The notes below the pieces were generated by a model. The model was not told the DNA's origin, did no database searches, and saw only the letters and a program-made list of their open reading frames with translations. From Gaertneriomyces semiglobifer (Eukaryota; Chytridiomycota; Chytridiomycetes; Spizellomycetales; Spizellomycetaceae): a DNA stretch of 64,000 bases. Shown in pieces: positions 32,651 through 43,379 of the stretch (the first letter of the stretch is position 1; every line of letters starts with the position of its first letter). The stretch is taken from assembly GCA_025558075.1 (NCBI GenBank), contig JAHLKF010000004.1, forward strand, positions 1,116,001 through 1,180,000. The letters are read 5' to 3'. Made by a program: the position numbers and the translations under genes.

Positions 32651-34033
32651 CTATTCCTCGTCCTGGCCAAGCTTCTTCAAGAATGCTTCCTTCTTCTGCT
32701 TGACGCGGTCCTTGCGCTGCTTGAGGTTGAGGCGCTGCTTCCTGTAGCGCTTGAGCTTGTCCTTCTGCTCCTGTGTCATCGGGGCACGCTCCTTCTTCTC
32801 AGAAGCAGGGTTCTCACGGATAGCCTCATGTGCTTTCTCGTAAACCTCCTCAAGGTCATCAGGCTCAATCTCGTCCTCAATGTAGCTGGCGAACTGACGC
32901 TTGTATGCCTCGTCATCTTCCTCCTGTAGGTATTCCATGTAGTCGGCAACGTGACGACCGAAGATGTAACCACGAAGAAGCTCAGCGTCGAGCTCCTTAC
33001 CGTCCCAACCAGGGAAACGGGAGGCAGAGTGAGGGACACGGATACCACCATCAGCAGCACCCTTCAGGGCACCGAAGATACGGGCACCGGTGGTGGTACG
33101 GCGGAGACCAATGTCAAGGTAAGCGGTGAAAGGACGGGGACCATCCTCAAGAGGCTCAACCTCGAACTTCTCACCGTCAACTTCGGTCTGACCCTCGTAC
33201 TTCTCGTCCAAACCAAGCTTCTGGAGGACACGACGGGCGAGTAAGAGACCGGTAGCGTAGGCAGCAGCCCAGTTGGTCAAACCGTGCTTGATACCGTAGC
33301 GGGGAAGCTCGTGGGCGTAAGCGGCGGCGAGAACAACATCACCCTGAATCTTCGCGTAGATGACCTGGGTAATGATGTCCTTGTTGGTAATACGGACGAC
33401 CAAACGGTACTTGGGGGAGTTGTACTTGTTCTTGGCCTGAGTAACCAGACGCTTACGGGCGTAGTAGTCGGTCTTGCCCTCTAATCAGAAACACAGAAGT
33501 CAGCACTGCGTCAAGAGATATGGAAGCACGATCTCGACGAGCGGTTCAGCAGCATTTCCGGGGTATGTGCGGGTTCAGATAGGAGCGAAAGGATAAATCC
33601 ACATAATTTTAGTAGTCTCGGTTGAACTATGTAATCATCATAGTGCACATTCCCGAAGCTGATCGTCACCGCTCGTCACACGAGTTCAACGAAAGATGCT
33701 TACCCCGACGACGCCTGTACTTGGTCTGGTACCGCTTGTAGTACGCCTTGTTCTTGACTTGCTTGACGAAAGGCTGGGAGAAGTGACATGGGTCAGCTGA
33801 CATGGATCTACTGTTTGCCTGCCTCCTATCTCAACGCCATCATTCGAGTCCCGTGTTCACACTTCCAAATCCTATAACCGCCGTCGCCCATCCTCCAGTT
33901 TTCTTAAACTAGGGAACCTTTTCCTCCAACCATGCCGCCCAGACATTTCCTCACACCGGCCCTTCCACCTATGCTCTTGATCCATGCAACTGTCCTCACT
34001 TCTCTGTTATCCACCATAACCGATACGCACCAT
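32651..34033 (-). CDS. RPL5: 60S ribosomal protein L5 (uL18)
   Basis: Exons on the minus strand are 34031-34033 (ATG alone), 33704-33773 and 32651-33480, giving 300 residues, the usual size. L5 binds 5S rRNA and with L11 forms the 5S RNP of the large subunit. Diagnostic sequence includes [20 protein letters not shown] at the N terminus, [31 protein letters not shown], the [18 protein letters not shown] helix and the lysine-rich C terminus ([18 protein letters not shown]). The ATG-only first exon rests on a good Kozak context (CACAATG) and a consensus donor GTGCGT; a 257-nt intron follows. Intron 2 (33481-33703) contains a C/D snoRNA. Confidence 0.93.
33565..33650 (-). ncRNA. C/D box snoRNA, snR60/U80-like
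   Basis: It lies inside RPL5 intron 2. Box C is ATGATGA (33635-33641) and box D is CTGA (33575-33578). A 6-bp terminal stem (ATGTGC/GCACAT) closes the RNA. Upstream of D, CTTTCGCTCCTAT pairs with LSU rRNA AUAGGGGCGAAAG (13 pairs, one G-U); the D+5 rule selects the second G, yeast 25S G908. Upstream of a degenerate D' (CCGA), CATAGTTCA pairs with UGAACUAUG; the +5 rule selects yeast A817. These are the two targets of yeast snR60. rRNA sequence and numbering are from memory, but the spacing between the two sites counts out correctly. Confidence 0.88.
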
Positions 34034-34412
34034 TGTGAAAGATGATCCCGCCGAGGTAAAAACCCTGGTCTCTCGTCGACAGATGGGATTCCGGTGCCAG
34101 TGTCCAAAAGTAAACAAGAAGAAAAACGAGAGGCCCCCCCAACAACCGACCACCCAAACTCGCCGAAGAACAAAAATTTAATCAAAATAGGGTCACAACG
34201 GCACAGCCATGGTCACTACCCCTAACGCGTCTACGCATTACTCGTCCTCAACGCGTGTGCGCTCCGAAATATTTTTAACAGGCCAAGACTATTCCTGGCG
34301 AGATGTATTGTACGGAATTTCACTACATTGAGAACTACACTTGACTATCACCTGGTTAACATATCACAAGAATCTCCTTAACGTCCTTGTTGTCGCATTA
34401 AGTATATGCGTT
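34034..34412. other. RPL5 upstream region
   Basis: Between the 5' end of RPL5 and the 3' end of the secreted-protein gene, both on the minus strand. It should hold the RPL5 promoter. No specific site recognised. Confidence 0.4.
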
Positions 34413-35490
34413 TCATTTCACTGGTACTGGAATGATAAAGGTTGGTGTAGCCGCGGGGGCCACAACTGTTGTCAAGACCACCACAGTTGGGGTCTCCACC
34501 ACGACGGCCTCTGTGGTTGCCTCAGACCTTGCAGTGGTCGTAGCAGGTGCGGCGGTGGTTGTAGGCTCTACGGTAGTTGTAGGCTCTTCTGTGGTAGTGG
34601 TAGATTCTTTGGTGGTAGTGGTAGGCTCCTCCGTGGTGGTAGGCTCCTCAGTAGTCGTAGGCTCTTCCGTGGTGGTAGGCTCTTCCGTGGTGGTAGGTTC
34701 TTCCGTGGTGGTAGGCTCCTCAGTAGTCGTAGCCTCTTCTGTGGTGGTAGGCTCCTCCGTGGTGGTAGGCTCTTCCGTGGTGGTAGGCTCCTCCGTGGTG
34801 GTAGCCTCTTCCGTGGCCGTGGGTGCTGCCGCGGTGGTAACTTCATAGGACACCTCCACATATGAGGTGACTGGTACTATCGACACTGGAGGAACCACAA
34901 CGGGGATTACTATTGTGGTAACGTAAGGTTCCTCGGTCTCGGTAGCGTAGGTAACCGCGGTCGCCGTAACCTCGGGCTCTTCGTATGTACTACTCACTTC
35001 AACGGTCACAGGAGTTGGCCAGACTGAACCTTCATCGGTAGTAGTCTCCACTTCAACCGATGTGGCAGTTTCAGAGGCAGTAGTGGACGTATAGAATTCG
35101 GTGGTAGTGTAATATTCCTGCGTCGACGATGCCTCGATCGTTGTGGTGACACCGGCTGTGGTTGTAGCAGGTGTAGTGGTCGTGGTGGACGATGAAGAAG
35201 AAGGCACAGAGGGACACCTAGTAACGCAAATACGGTCATACTCTTCTCTGAACGCATAACACTGGTCCCTAATTGCGTCGGAGGTTTGAGCTTGACAAAT
35301 GAGGGTGGTGGCCTCGTAATTGTCGCGGCAGCGGCTCAGACATGACTCTGTACAACCGTACCATACCGTCACATCAAGTTCATAACGCGAACAACGCATG
35401 ATACTTACGCCGGCGGGACATGCGAACAGGAGCGGCATGGGTGGCAACCCCAAATGCCAAGATCGTCGAGATAATAAGATGAGCGCGCAT
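34413..35490 (-). CDS. secreted Cys-rich/Thr-Pro-rich mucin-like protein
   Basis: Exons 35409-35490 and 34413-35347 (61-nt intron, donor GTAAGT, acceptor GTACAG) encode 338 residues. The first 22 residues are a signal peptide (MRAHLIISTILAFGVATHAA). A small module with six cysteines follows (SCLSRC ... LIC ... QC ... RICVTRC), probably disulfide-bonded. The rest is Ser/Thr/Val/Pro-rich, with about fourteen TTTEEP-type repeats, and should be heavily O-mannosylated. The C terminus (VVAPAATPTFIIPVPVK) is not a clear GPI signal. The inferred location is the cell wall or outside the cell; adhesion or a wall structural role is possible. No family recognised. Confidence 0.8.
34600..34815 (-). repeat. 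18-bp coding minisatellite (TTTEEP)
   Basis: Repeats of an 18-bp unit (GGCTCTTCCGTGGTGGTA on the + strand) encode the TTTEEP motif of the secreted protein. Copies differ mostly at synonymous positions (CTCC/CTCT/TTCC, AGTAGTCGT), so selection on the protein seems to have kept them. The opposite strand reads a spurious VVVGSS repeat. Confidence 0.85.
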
Positions 35491-35940
35491 GTTTGCCTTC
35501 TTTTGAGACCTGCTCTGGCTGGATGTCTGGCCGCTTGTCAAGAACCGCTTGTGGAGCAGGTACGAATACTTCTCACCGCTACATTTTATACCGGAAGGAC
35601 CAACTGCGGGGGTTGGGGCGGGCAACTACAGGCGGGCCCTACCAGAGCGCTACATGACGCAAGGTCGCGCAGGCAGGATAAAGCCTCTGACAGCCAAGAT
35701 TGTGGTTGAATTTATCGAAGTTCCTATCAGACCCTCATATTGCATCAGAGGTGTCATCGGCGGAGTGTTGTATCAAGAGCAGATTGAAGGCAAGGGGGTA
35801 CCGGCCCATTGTATGGAAGGTGAGAATCGGCGGGTATTATAGCGCGTTGAACGTTGGCTAATACTCCGCCCTATCAATAATACCAATTAACGATAAACAA
35901 ATCACGTGATAGCATTCCCCAGATCGCAGCAGCAATAGCA
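35491..35940. other. divergent intergenic region
   Basis: Shared upstream region of the secreted-protein gene (-) and SAP18 (+). No gene recognised. It could hold both promoters. Confidence 0.4.
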
Positions 35941-37079
35941 ATGGACAACTCAAGAACTCCTTCCCAACATTGCGAAATTGCCAGTGTCGAGGATTTACCA
36001 TACAGAGCCCCCACACTACCAATGATGGCAACGGATCCCAAGGACGCCGAGATGGAAGCGTCTACCGAGTCGGAGAGCACATCTCGTCGTGAGTCGATGG
36101 ACGTGGACAAGGACGAAAGCAAGGGGCACAAGGAACTGGAAAGACAGGACGCGCCATCAGCGCACGAGGACGGCAAGGAGAGGCAGGTTGATGGGAAGCT
36201 AGGCAGGTCGAAGGTTGACAGGGCAAAGGTATGTGCTCCGAGCTGTTCCGGTGTGCGTCCTTCGTGATTTGCGGATTCTCATCCCATGGTGCTCGTCTGT
36301 TAGAGCTGTCCATTCTTGATACGCTTATTCGTGCGCAGTGTGCCAGAACAAAAGGAGATATCTGTAGATGAGCTGGAAAGAAACGGACTACCTTCCACAG
36401 GCGAAGTTTTCCTACATACTTGGTAAGTTCAGCGAAAGGTACTGAATTGGAGTATATCGGACCATTTTTTGACAACTTTCCCATCTACTATAGGAAAGAT
36501 GCGTCTTTGCGTGAACTGGCCTCGCTACTTCCACAAGAATTATCTCAAAATCCGAATGCACGATTTCATTTTCGCCACCTCACGTGTATGTCAAGTCGCC
36601 CCCTGAGGTACCGCGCGACAACACTCGGAACAGTTTCCAACTACAAGAGCACACCCGATGATTCCAGAACACTCGACAGCATGAGATTCGTCATTGGAGA
36701 TGGAATTTTGGTAACAATCTCTACCTCGTCAGATTTCCGACCGGACAGAGGTACAGACCGCATGGACCGGAAGAGCTTTGCAAGTGACAGAATGGACGAT
36801 AGAAGAGATAGAGGCAGCGCAAGTGAAGCGTGGGGTGGGAGAGTGCACGCTGACCGGCTGGCACGTTTTGGTGGATCGGATGTATCCTTTTCGAGACGTG
36901 GCAGTGACCGCAGCGATCGGGGCATTGACCGCCGTGGATCTGAACGTGGTTATGAGCGCAGAGGAAGCGAGGCACGGGGGTTCCATCCTTATGCTCGCCC
37001 CTCGACAGCCGGTCGAGATGGCCATGATAGGCGCGATCGTCAGGACTCCTATGCCAGGCGTGGCTCCAGGGCGGACTGA
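35941..37079 (+). CDS. SAP18 with long Arg/Asp/Ser-rich tail
   Basis: Exons 35941-36228, 36304-36422 and 36494-37079 encode 330 residues. Residues 1-96 are acidic and disordered. Residues 97-215 match SAP18: SCPFLIRLFVRSVPEQKEIS, LPSTGEVFLHTWKDASLREL, RFHFRHL, RPLRYRATTLG and TLDSMRFVIGDGILVTI. SAP18 is a ubiquitin-fold subunit of the Sin3-HDAC corepressor and of the ASAP/PSAP complexes with RNPS1 and Acinus or Pinin, acting in the nucleus on chromatin and splicing. The tail is rich in DRRDRG, RRGSDRSDRG and YERRGSE, resembling RS/RD domains of splicing factors. Human SAP18 is about half this length and has no such tail. It converges on DNAJC11 with only 200 bp between stops. Confidence 0.85.
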
Positions 37080-37276
37080 TGAGATTGTGATGTTACGTAG
37101 TCGATTGCGAAAAATGCGCCATCAGTTTGTACATACAATGCAATGTGAAGTATATGTATATGCGCGTAGGGCTGACCACGCCTCACACATCCGTGTCGCT
37201 CATAGGGACCTCTATCAAAATGCCTACGAATGGCTTTAACTTGAGCTATCTCAAAACTTTTCTGTACTGTTGCTAT

Positions 37277-39194
37277 CTATTCAACATCACCGACCGTATG
37301 CGCGCGTAGAGGAGCCGCAACAGCCTCCAAATCTCCTACCTCCACAACATGTAATTTACCTCCATACCGGTAAGTTATTCGAAGCCGCTTCGGAAGACCA
37401 AAGCAGGGATCGTAGAAACCTAGTATGCCGGACTGGAAAGAACCAACTATTAGAAGCAGTCGTTGCCTGTCCCAACAAGCGCGGTTTAAATACCTTGGAA
37501 TACCCTCCAGATATGTGCAGCTGCCCTCCGGTGACCAAACTCTGCACCACAGTGGTGACATCAATCACCTCATCTTGTCCCCGGTCCTCTCCCTCTGCAT
37601 AAAACAGTCCCTTCGGCTTGTCGAGCCTTCCATAGATAGCCTTAACGATTATAAGCCCACCCCGTTCCTTTTCCTGTTCCGTTTTTCTTTTCACAGCGTC
37701 GCCCATCAGTCTAACAGCTTCCTCGGCCTCCTTTCGGCGCTGCTCTAACACCTCCTTGTTTTGTTGTCTGACCTCTTCAAGTTTCTCGCGCTGAAGGCGT
37801 TTCCGGCGTGGCAACAGGACAAACCTATCGAGGACATATATCGAGGAGAGCGGGACAAGAAGCGAGTAGAATGCGAGGGTAGGGTTGAATTGTGGCGTCA
37901 GGGTGATTGGCAAACTCAACTTCTGCCCTAACCGAGCGAGTTTGACTCGGAACGTTACACCTGTGAGGGTGCCGAGGTCGACTCCCAACCCTAAGCGCGC
38001 GTGCTTGGTGATGCGTTTGTCGGTCGCAAGTGTGGTTGTAATGCCCATCGAGGTGCTTAAACTGACGCTGGCACGGGCGCGAATGGTTCGGGGAAACTTG
38101 TGGAAATAGGAAACGGAGACTAGAGAGTGGGAAAGGCCAGCGGACACATCCACATTCAACTGGCCGGAAGTGGTGCGGTGCATCAAGCCCAAGGAGCAGG
38201 TGGATTTTTCATCATTTTCATAATCGGCGCCCCAGGAGCCAAGTGTGTAACTACCGGTGCGGTAGGTCAGGTACCCCGTGGTTCTCTTTGTGAGCCGCCG
38301 GCCGATCACCGCGGTCAGGTGAGGAGGGCAATCAAGGGTGCTTGTGTTCGCCTGAAGAGTGCCAAAGCATGCTGGCGTAAAGTTTTGAACATATTTCGCT
38401 TCAAACGACTTTCCCTGGCCTACAGTAGTGCTAATCTCTCCCCACGATGTTGGCGAAATGATATGCCGGACGGTTCCGGCCACGACTCCGACACCAATTC
38501 CGTTTCTCGCGCGAACATTTCCATCCAAAATGAACGACGTTTGACCCGTGAGCTGCGTTTCCCATGAATGTCTTACGAAAGCCTGCGTCACATCAGGAAG
38601 CTGAAGTATATCGGCGAGTCCACGGCTTTGCGGCTCTTCAATGGGCGCAAACCTCCCGAGTGGCAAACGACGCCTAAACCTGCCAAGACGGACATCAGAG
38701 TCAAATATTTGCGAGGCATCCAGATTTAATTGAATTTCTCCCCGTGACTTCATAGTGCCTTCCTCTTCCATCAGTCGCTGCTGTCTCTTCATCCGCTCGT
38801 ACTCCTCACGTACTTCTTCGCGTGTCTTCCCTCTCACACCTAGGTCCCACTGCATATCCGCGGCTTCGGCACCATACGTATCATATATGTGTCTTTTTGT
38901 CGGATTGGACAACACGTCGTACGCTTTTTGGATCTTTTCAAACTTTGGCTGTGCGGCAAGCTTGGAATCTGCATCCGTGTGCTTGTCGGGGTGGAACGTT
39001 AAACACAAGCGCTTGTACGCATTCTTTATATCGTCGTCGGATGCAGTTGAGGGGACGTTCAGGATCGCGTAGTATGAATCCGCGGCGGCACGTTGCTCGC
39101 CTTCGGGGGTTGCGGGCGCATCGTGCTGGTCATCTACCGAGTCGAACGGGTCTTCGCCGCCGATCACTGTTGACTTTCCATATGGGTCCTCCAT
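37277..39194 (-). CDS. DNAJC11-like J-domain protein
   Basis: Exons 37494-39194 and 37277-37432 (61-nt intron with GTATTT donor and TTTCCAG acceptor) encode 618 residues. The J domain covers residues 40-108 with HPD at 68-70, so it should stimulate an Hsp70. The remainder matches DNAJC11, including a beta-rich middle (TAVIGRRLTKRTTGYLTYRT), one hydrophobic segment (LAFYSLLVPLSSIYVLDRFV), a coiled coil (LEQRRKEAEEAVRLMGDAVK) and the conserved end GFYDPCFG ... LHVVEVGDLEAVAAPLRAH. Animal DNAJC11 associates with the MICOS/SAM machinery of mitochondrial membranes. The last exon is needed to reach the conserved C terminus, which supports the splice. Divergent from EB1. Confidence 0.9.
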
Positions 39195-39645
39195 CTCGCT
39201 CGGCGGGGCGGCGGAACGCTTCCTCTAATATGCCCCTGGTACTGGTCTCCTGTTCCTTCAGAGCCTTGGAGAAGATCCTGCCTGACTGACTGACTGAAAC
39301 GCGACGCTCAAATGTGATCCTGGCACCCGTCGGTACAGTCACGTGATATAACCCTACACCCAGCGCGTTGCCCCGGACATGAGTTGCAATTCGTTTGGTC
39401 CGAAGGACGGACGTGTTCATCCATAAGCACTTTGTATCTTTACACAGGCCCATTCAAACGAACGTCTCTATAATAGTCTTTTCCTGTTGCTCGACCTGGG
39501 CCTCTTATACCCAACCCTCGCCATCCACTTTATTACTTTACCCGGCGCCACTGCAGGTGGGTTCTTCCATGCAAATCAGGACCTGGTTTGGGGCGTGTTT
39601 CTTAACGTACCTTCACACTTACGTTTTCAGGGTTTGTAGACTCCA
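39195..39645. other. divergent promoter region DNAJC11/EB1
   Basis: 450 bp between two divergent genes. TTTTCAG at 39624-39630, just before the EB1 start, looks like the 3' end of a 5'-UTR intron of EB1. No other gene. Confidence 0.4.
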
Positions 39646-40907
39646 ATGATGGGCGAATCGCGTACCGAGCTGCTGGCATGGTTAAATGATCTTCTCCAAC
39701 TTGGGTACACTAAAGTTGAACAGTGTGGAACTGGAGCTGCGCATTGTCAGATCATGGACAGTATTTTCCGCGATGTACGTGTGAAGTGCATTTCAACTAG
39801 TTCGAAACGGGGTGTGCGTGTGGGTGTGTGCGTCGCGTGTTGTTGAAATGCTTTATTATGCGGAGCGGATGTGAGATGCCTGTGTGTTGTCGTGGCAAAG
39901 GCTGGTTTTGATTGATGAAAAGCAAGCGTGCACATCTTGGTGTGCGTATCGTCACGCGCTTATGGCAACGAAGGAGTGAAAAACCGAGATGCCAGACTTT
40001 TCCTTTGTCCGTTAACCCTCTTACTCATCTGCTTTGCCCATTTCTGCAGGTTCCGCTGACAAAAGTCAAGTTTGACGCCAAGCACGAGTACGAATACGTA
40101 CAAAACTTCAAAGTGCTACAAGGGGTGTTCGACAAACACAAGATCGAGCAAGCGATTCCCGTCGAGAGATTGATCAAGTGCAAATTCCAAGACAATCTCG
40201 AGTTCTTGCAATGGGTGAAGAAGTATGTTTCATGTGTAGCGGCAACCCCCTGTCATCTGTTTTCCAACCCCCCGTCTTTGACACGCTTATGACAGATATT
40301 GGCACCAATTATACCCTGGAGGCGACTATGATGCTGTTGGTCGTCGTCGAGGCCAAGCCGTTGGCGCTTCCCGTGGACCATCAACCTCTGTTCCTCCGAG
40401 AAAGACGACATCAACGTCTTCGGTTTCCAAAGCCGGACGCGTGACGACCACAACGCACCGCCCACCTCCGCGGGCCTCCACACCCACCCAGAATGCGCGT
40501 TCGTCGTTCTCTCATAACCAAGTAGATCGCTCTGAGCTTGAGAATCTGCAGTCCGAGTACCAAAAGATGGTTGCGGAAATGCAGCAGCAGGTGATGGAGG
40601 CCAAGGTTGCTGTGGACCAAGTCGAGAAGGAACGAGAGTTTTATTTTGCCAAGCTGAGAGAGATTGAGGTTTACGTACAGAGCAAGTTGGAGTCTGGGCC
40701 AAACGATGATGTTGTCAGCGTGCTGAACGATGTGAGTCAGATAATGTACAAGGTAAATATGTTCGGTTTACGTTTGAGTTGCGTTGTTTTTTGATTTTCC
40801 CTCAGTCAAACTAACCACTTTTTGCGCGTTCTTGGGCCATGTAGACTGAGGATGGCTTTGAGATACCGGCGGAAGGTGCGCCAGAAGTGGAACAGGAAAC
40901 ATTTTAG
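39646..40907 (+). CDS. EB1 family microtubule plus-end protein
   Basis: Exons 39646-39774, 40050-40222, 40296-40752 and 40845-40907 encode 273 residues, typical of EB1/Bim1/Mal3. The N-terminal calponin-homology domain includes RTELLAWLNDLL, KVEQCGTGAAHCQIMD, VKFDAKHEYEYVQNFKVLQ and DNLEFLQWVKKY; it binds between tubulin protofilaments at growing ends. A basic Ser/Thr/Pro linker follows. The C-terminal coiled coil and four-helix EB domain start near residue 180 (SELENLQSEYQKM, EREFYFAKLREIEVYVQ) and recruit SxIP partners. The protein ends EQETF. An acidic tail with a terminal aromatic residue is the feature CAP-Gly proteins read. The start is the first of two adjacent ATGs. Confidence 0.93.
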
Positions 40908-41941
40908 GTTAATATCTGGTATTTACCGCAATGTGGGGTTTGGTAATGGCCCGTTTTCTCTGCACTCTATGAATGGACATGGATATGCATACCAAAAATT
41001 TGAGTCAATTTATAAAGATGATGAACTATTGAGCAAAAGGATTTCCCATGCGGGCTTTCGTCGGATGTCAGATCGTGTACCTGAGAAACGTAATACTGAT
41101 CTTTCCACAACGTTATGTTTGGCATAAAGTCATCAGCCACATTCCTGTTGCAAATGGAAAGCCCATATTACTCTGTTCCGCTTTGCTGGCGGAGGCTTGG
41201 GCAATGTTTCCCAATATGTTCAAAGGACAAGCAAGCAAAACTCTTAGAAGAAAAACAAAGGTGGGAATATTCGTAGAGACGTAATCATGCGCTGCTCTTT
41301 GCGCATTTGTGAAAACGACAAACTCTCAAAAGACTGTATGAAATGAAATGTAGTTGAACTAGCCCGTATGTCAACGTTCTCGTGTGCTGTATCATGGACT
41401 GTCGAGAGACAAGCAATTCTTTGACAGCCAAGCATTAGCGGTTCTCATCTGACACACTGACAAACGCACCGATGCATGAGGATGACTGCCCGTCCACACA
41501 TCCCCGATGAGCATTAACATGCGGATAAACATATCATATATATATACATGCTCTCATATATAATCCACTGAATTTGAACGCGTATGCAGCGTGACACGCT
41601 TCTCCGGCAATCGGAGAGCAACTTCAACGGCACAGTCACGTCCCACAACGGCACAGCCATCCTGTGAGGTGCGCATTGTTCAGCGGTGAAGGTACTCGTT
41701 TTATAGTTTCCTCAAAAAGAAAACCTATATAAAGCGTGCGTGGTGTGCGGTGTGATCGCCATGTAGTGAAAAAAGGCTAAAACTGCTTTATTTTTTTGTG
41801 AGTGGTTTGCGCGGGTTTCTTTCTGGTGGATCCCTCCATGATATAAGCGACAAGCAACGTGTGTTTATAGTAGAGGACACTTAGAGGGAACGGGATAATA
41901 GAGAGCTGTTTAAACGATAGAGAGGAGTGTATTTGAAAGAG
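40908..41941. other. intergenic
   Basis: About 1 kb between EB1 and the zinc transporter, both on the + strand. TATATATATA sits near 41535-41550 and CCTATATAAAGCG at 41725-41737; the latter is a plausible TATA box about 200 bp before the transporter start. No gene supported. Confidence 0.4.
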
Positions 41942-43379
41942 ATGGGACTTTCGAGACAGGCAAAGCTGATCACTTTGGCATGTGGGACAACATGTTTGTT
42001 TCTGGCGGAAATCATTGTTGGGTACCTGGCAGGGAGTTTGGCCCTGGTTGCCGATTCATTTCACATGGTAAGTTGGGAGAAAAGTTTATGTATATGTTGG
42101 AAACGCGAAGAAGGTTATTAAGGCGTGATGTCTTTTGTTTTACACAGCTGAGTGATATCGTGTCGATGGTTGTGGCGTGGTACGCTATTCGACTTGCAGC
42201 ACGTACAACCCGCACGCCACGTTTCACGTACGGTCTTCAGAGGGCAGAGATTCTCGGTGCGCTCGTGAACGGGGTGTTTTTGCTTGCACTCTGTTTCACG
42301 ATTGTTGTTGAGGCGATTCAACGGTATTTCAATCCCGAGGACATTGATAACCCCAAGTTGGTGTTGATTGTGGGATGTCTGGGTCTTGCTATCAATTTGG
42401 TTGGGTTGGTGTTGTTTAGAGGTCATGCGCATGGACATCATGGACATGGACATGGACACCAGACGTCCCGGGAAACGCAGGATGATGTCGCTACGCCCAG
42501 TGAGGCGAGGGCCACCCTGCGACGCATGCATCCCGACCATCCTTCTGAAGTCGCCGAGTCACCAGTGGAAGACGAACATGAACACCAGGGTGGTCATCAT
42601 CATACCCATGGACACTCTGATATGAACATGCACGGCGTGTTTCTCCATGTCCTTGGCGATGCGCTCGGATCGATTGGTGTGATTGTTTCCGCCATCATCA
42701 ATATTTACACGGAGGCGTCGTGGCGGCATTACATTGACCCGTCGGTATCGCTCCTCATCAGTTTCCTGATCATTCGGTCGACTGTCCCGCTTGTGCGGAA
42801 CGCGATGGGAGTGTTGATGATGAGTGTGCCTGGTGGCGTGAGCATGGATGTCCTACGCAAAGAAGTGCTCAAAGTGGACGGAGTGGAGGGTGTGCACGAG
42901 TTCCATGTGTGGAGTTTGAACGAGGGCAAGAGCGTTGCCAGTGTCCATCTGGTTGTGCGTGAACCGGGATGTGGAGGGTGCACGGGAACTGCGAGTCGAC
43001 CGTATATGGATATCGCGTCAGATGTGAAAAAGCGCCTTCATGTGAGTTTGCTCATTTTTGTCGTTTCCGCAACTCTTTTGGAAGATATTGAACATGCGCT
43101 ATGTAGGCTTATGGAATTCATTCTACAACGATTCAACCGGAATTTGTGAAACCGCCGCTTCCGAATGGGATGGATAGTCCCGCGGTGTCATCGGTTCGCT
43201 CGTCCGCACCTCAAGATATGGATGCGTCTGAGAGTACACCATTCATGGTTGACTCGTGTCTGTTGAAATGTAATGAGAGAAGCTGTGAGAGTATGAAGTG
43301 TTGTGTTGATGAACCTGTGGGGACTGGCGCTCGTGAGGTGGAGCTGGTAGATGTTGTTGTCAGCGAGCCAAGACCATAA
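41942..43379 (+). CDS. CDF-family zinc transporter, Zrc1/Cot1/ZnT type
   Basis: Exons 41942-42067, 42148-43041 and 43107-43379 encode 430 residues. Six membrane segments are visible, starting LITLACGTTCLFLAEIIVGY. The two HxxxD motifs of zinc-selective transporters are present: HMLSD (41-45, split by intron 1) and HVLGD (209-213). Between TM4 and TM5 is a His-rich loop (HAHGHHGHGHGH, GGHHHTHGHSD) that binds zinc. The cytosolic C-terminal domain contains VDGVEGVHEFHVWSLNEGK and GIHSTTIQPEF. In fungi such proteins use the proton gradient to load Zn into the vacuole or another organelle. The last 60 residues add a cysteine cluster (CLLKCNERSCESMKCC), unusual for this family and a possible extra metal site. 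Confidence 0.93.

Noticed and set aside
33774..34030. Second snoRNA in RPL5 intron 1
   Set aside because: An ATGATGG and a CTGA are present, but there is no terminal stem and no guide I could match to rRNA.
34432..34848. Plus-strand ORF with VVVGSS repeats
   Set aside because: It is the antisense of the TTTEEP repeat of the secreted protein, which has a signal peptide and a frame-preserving intron on the other strand.
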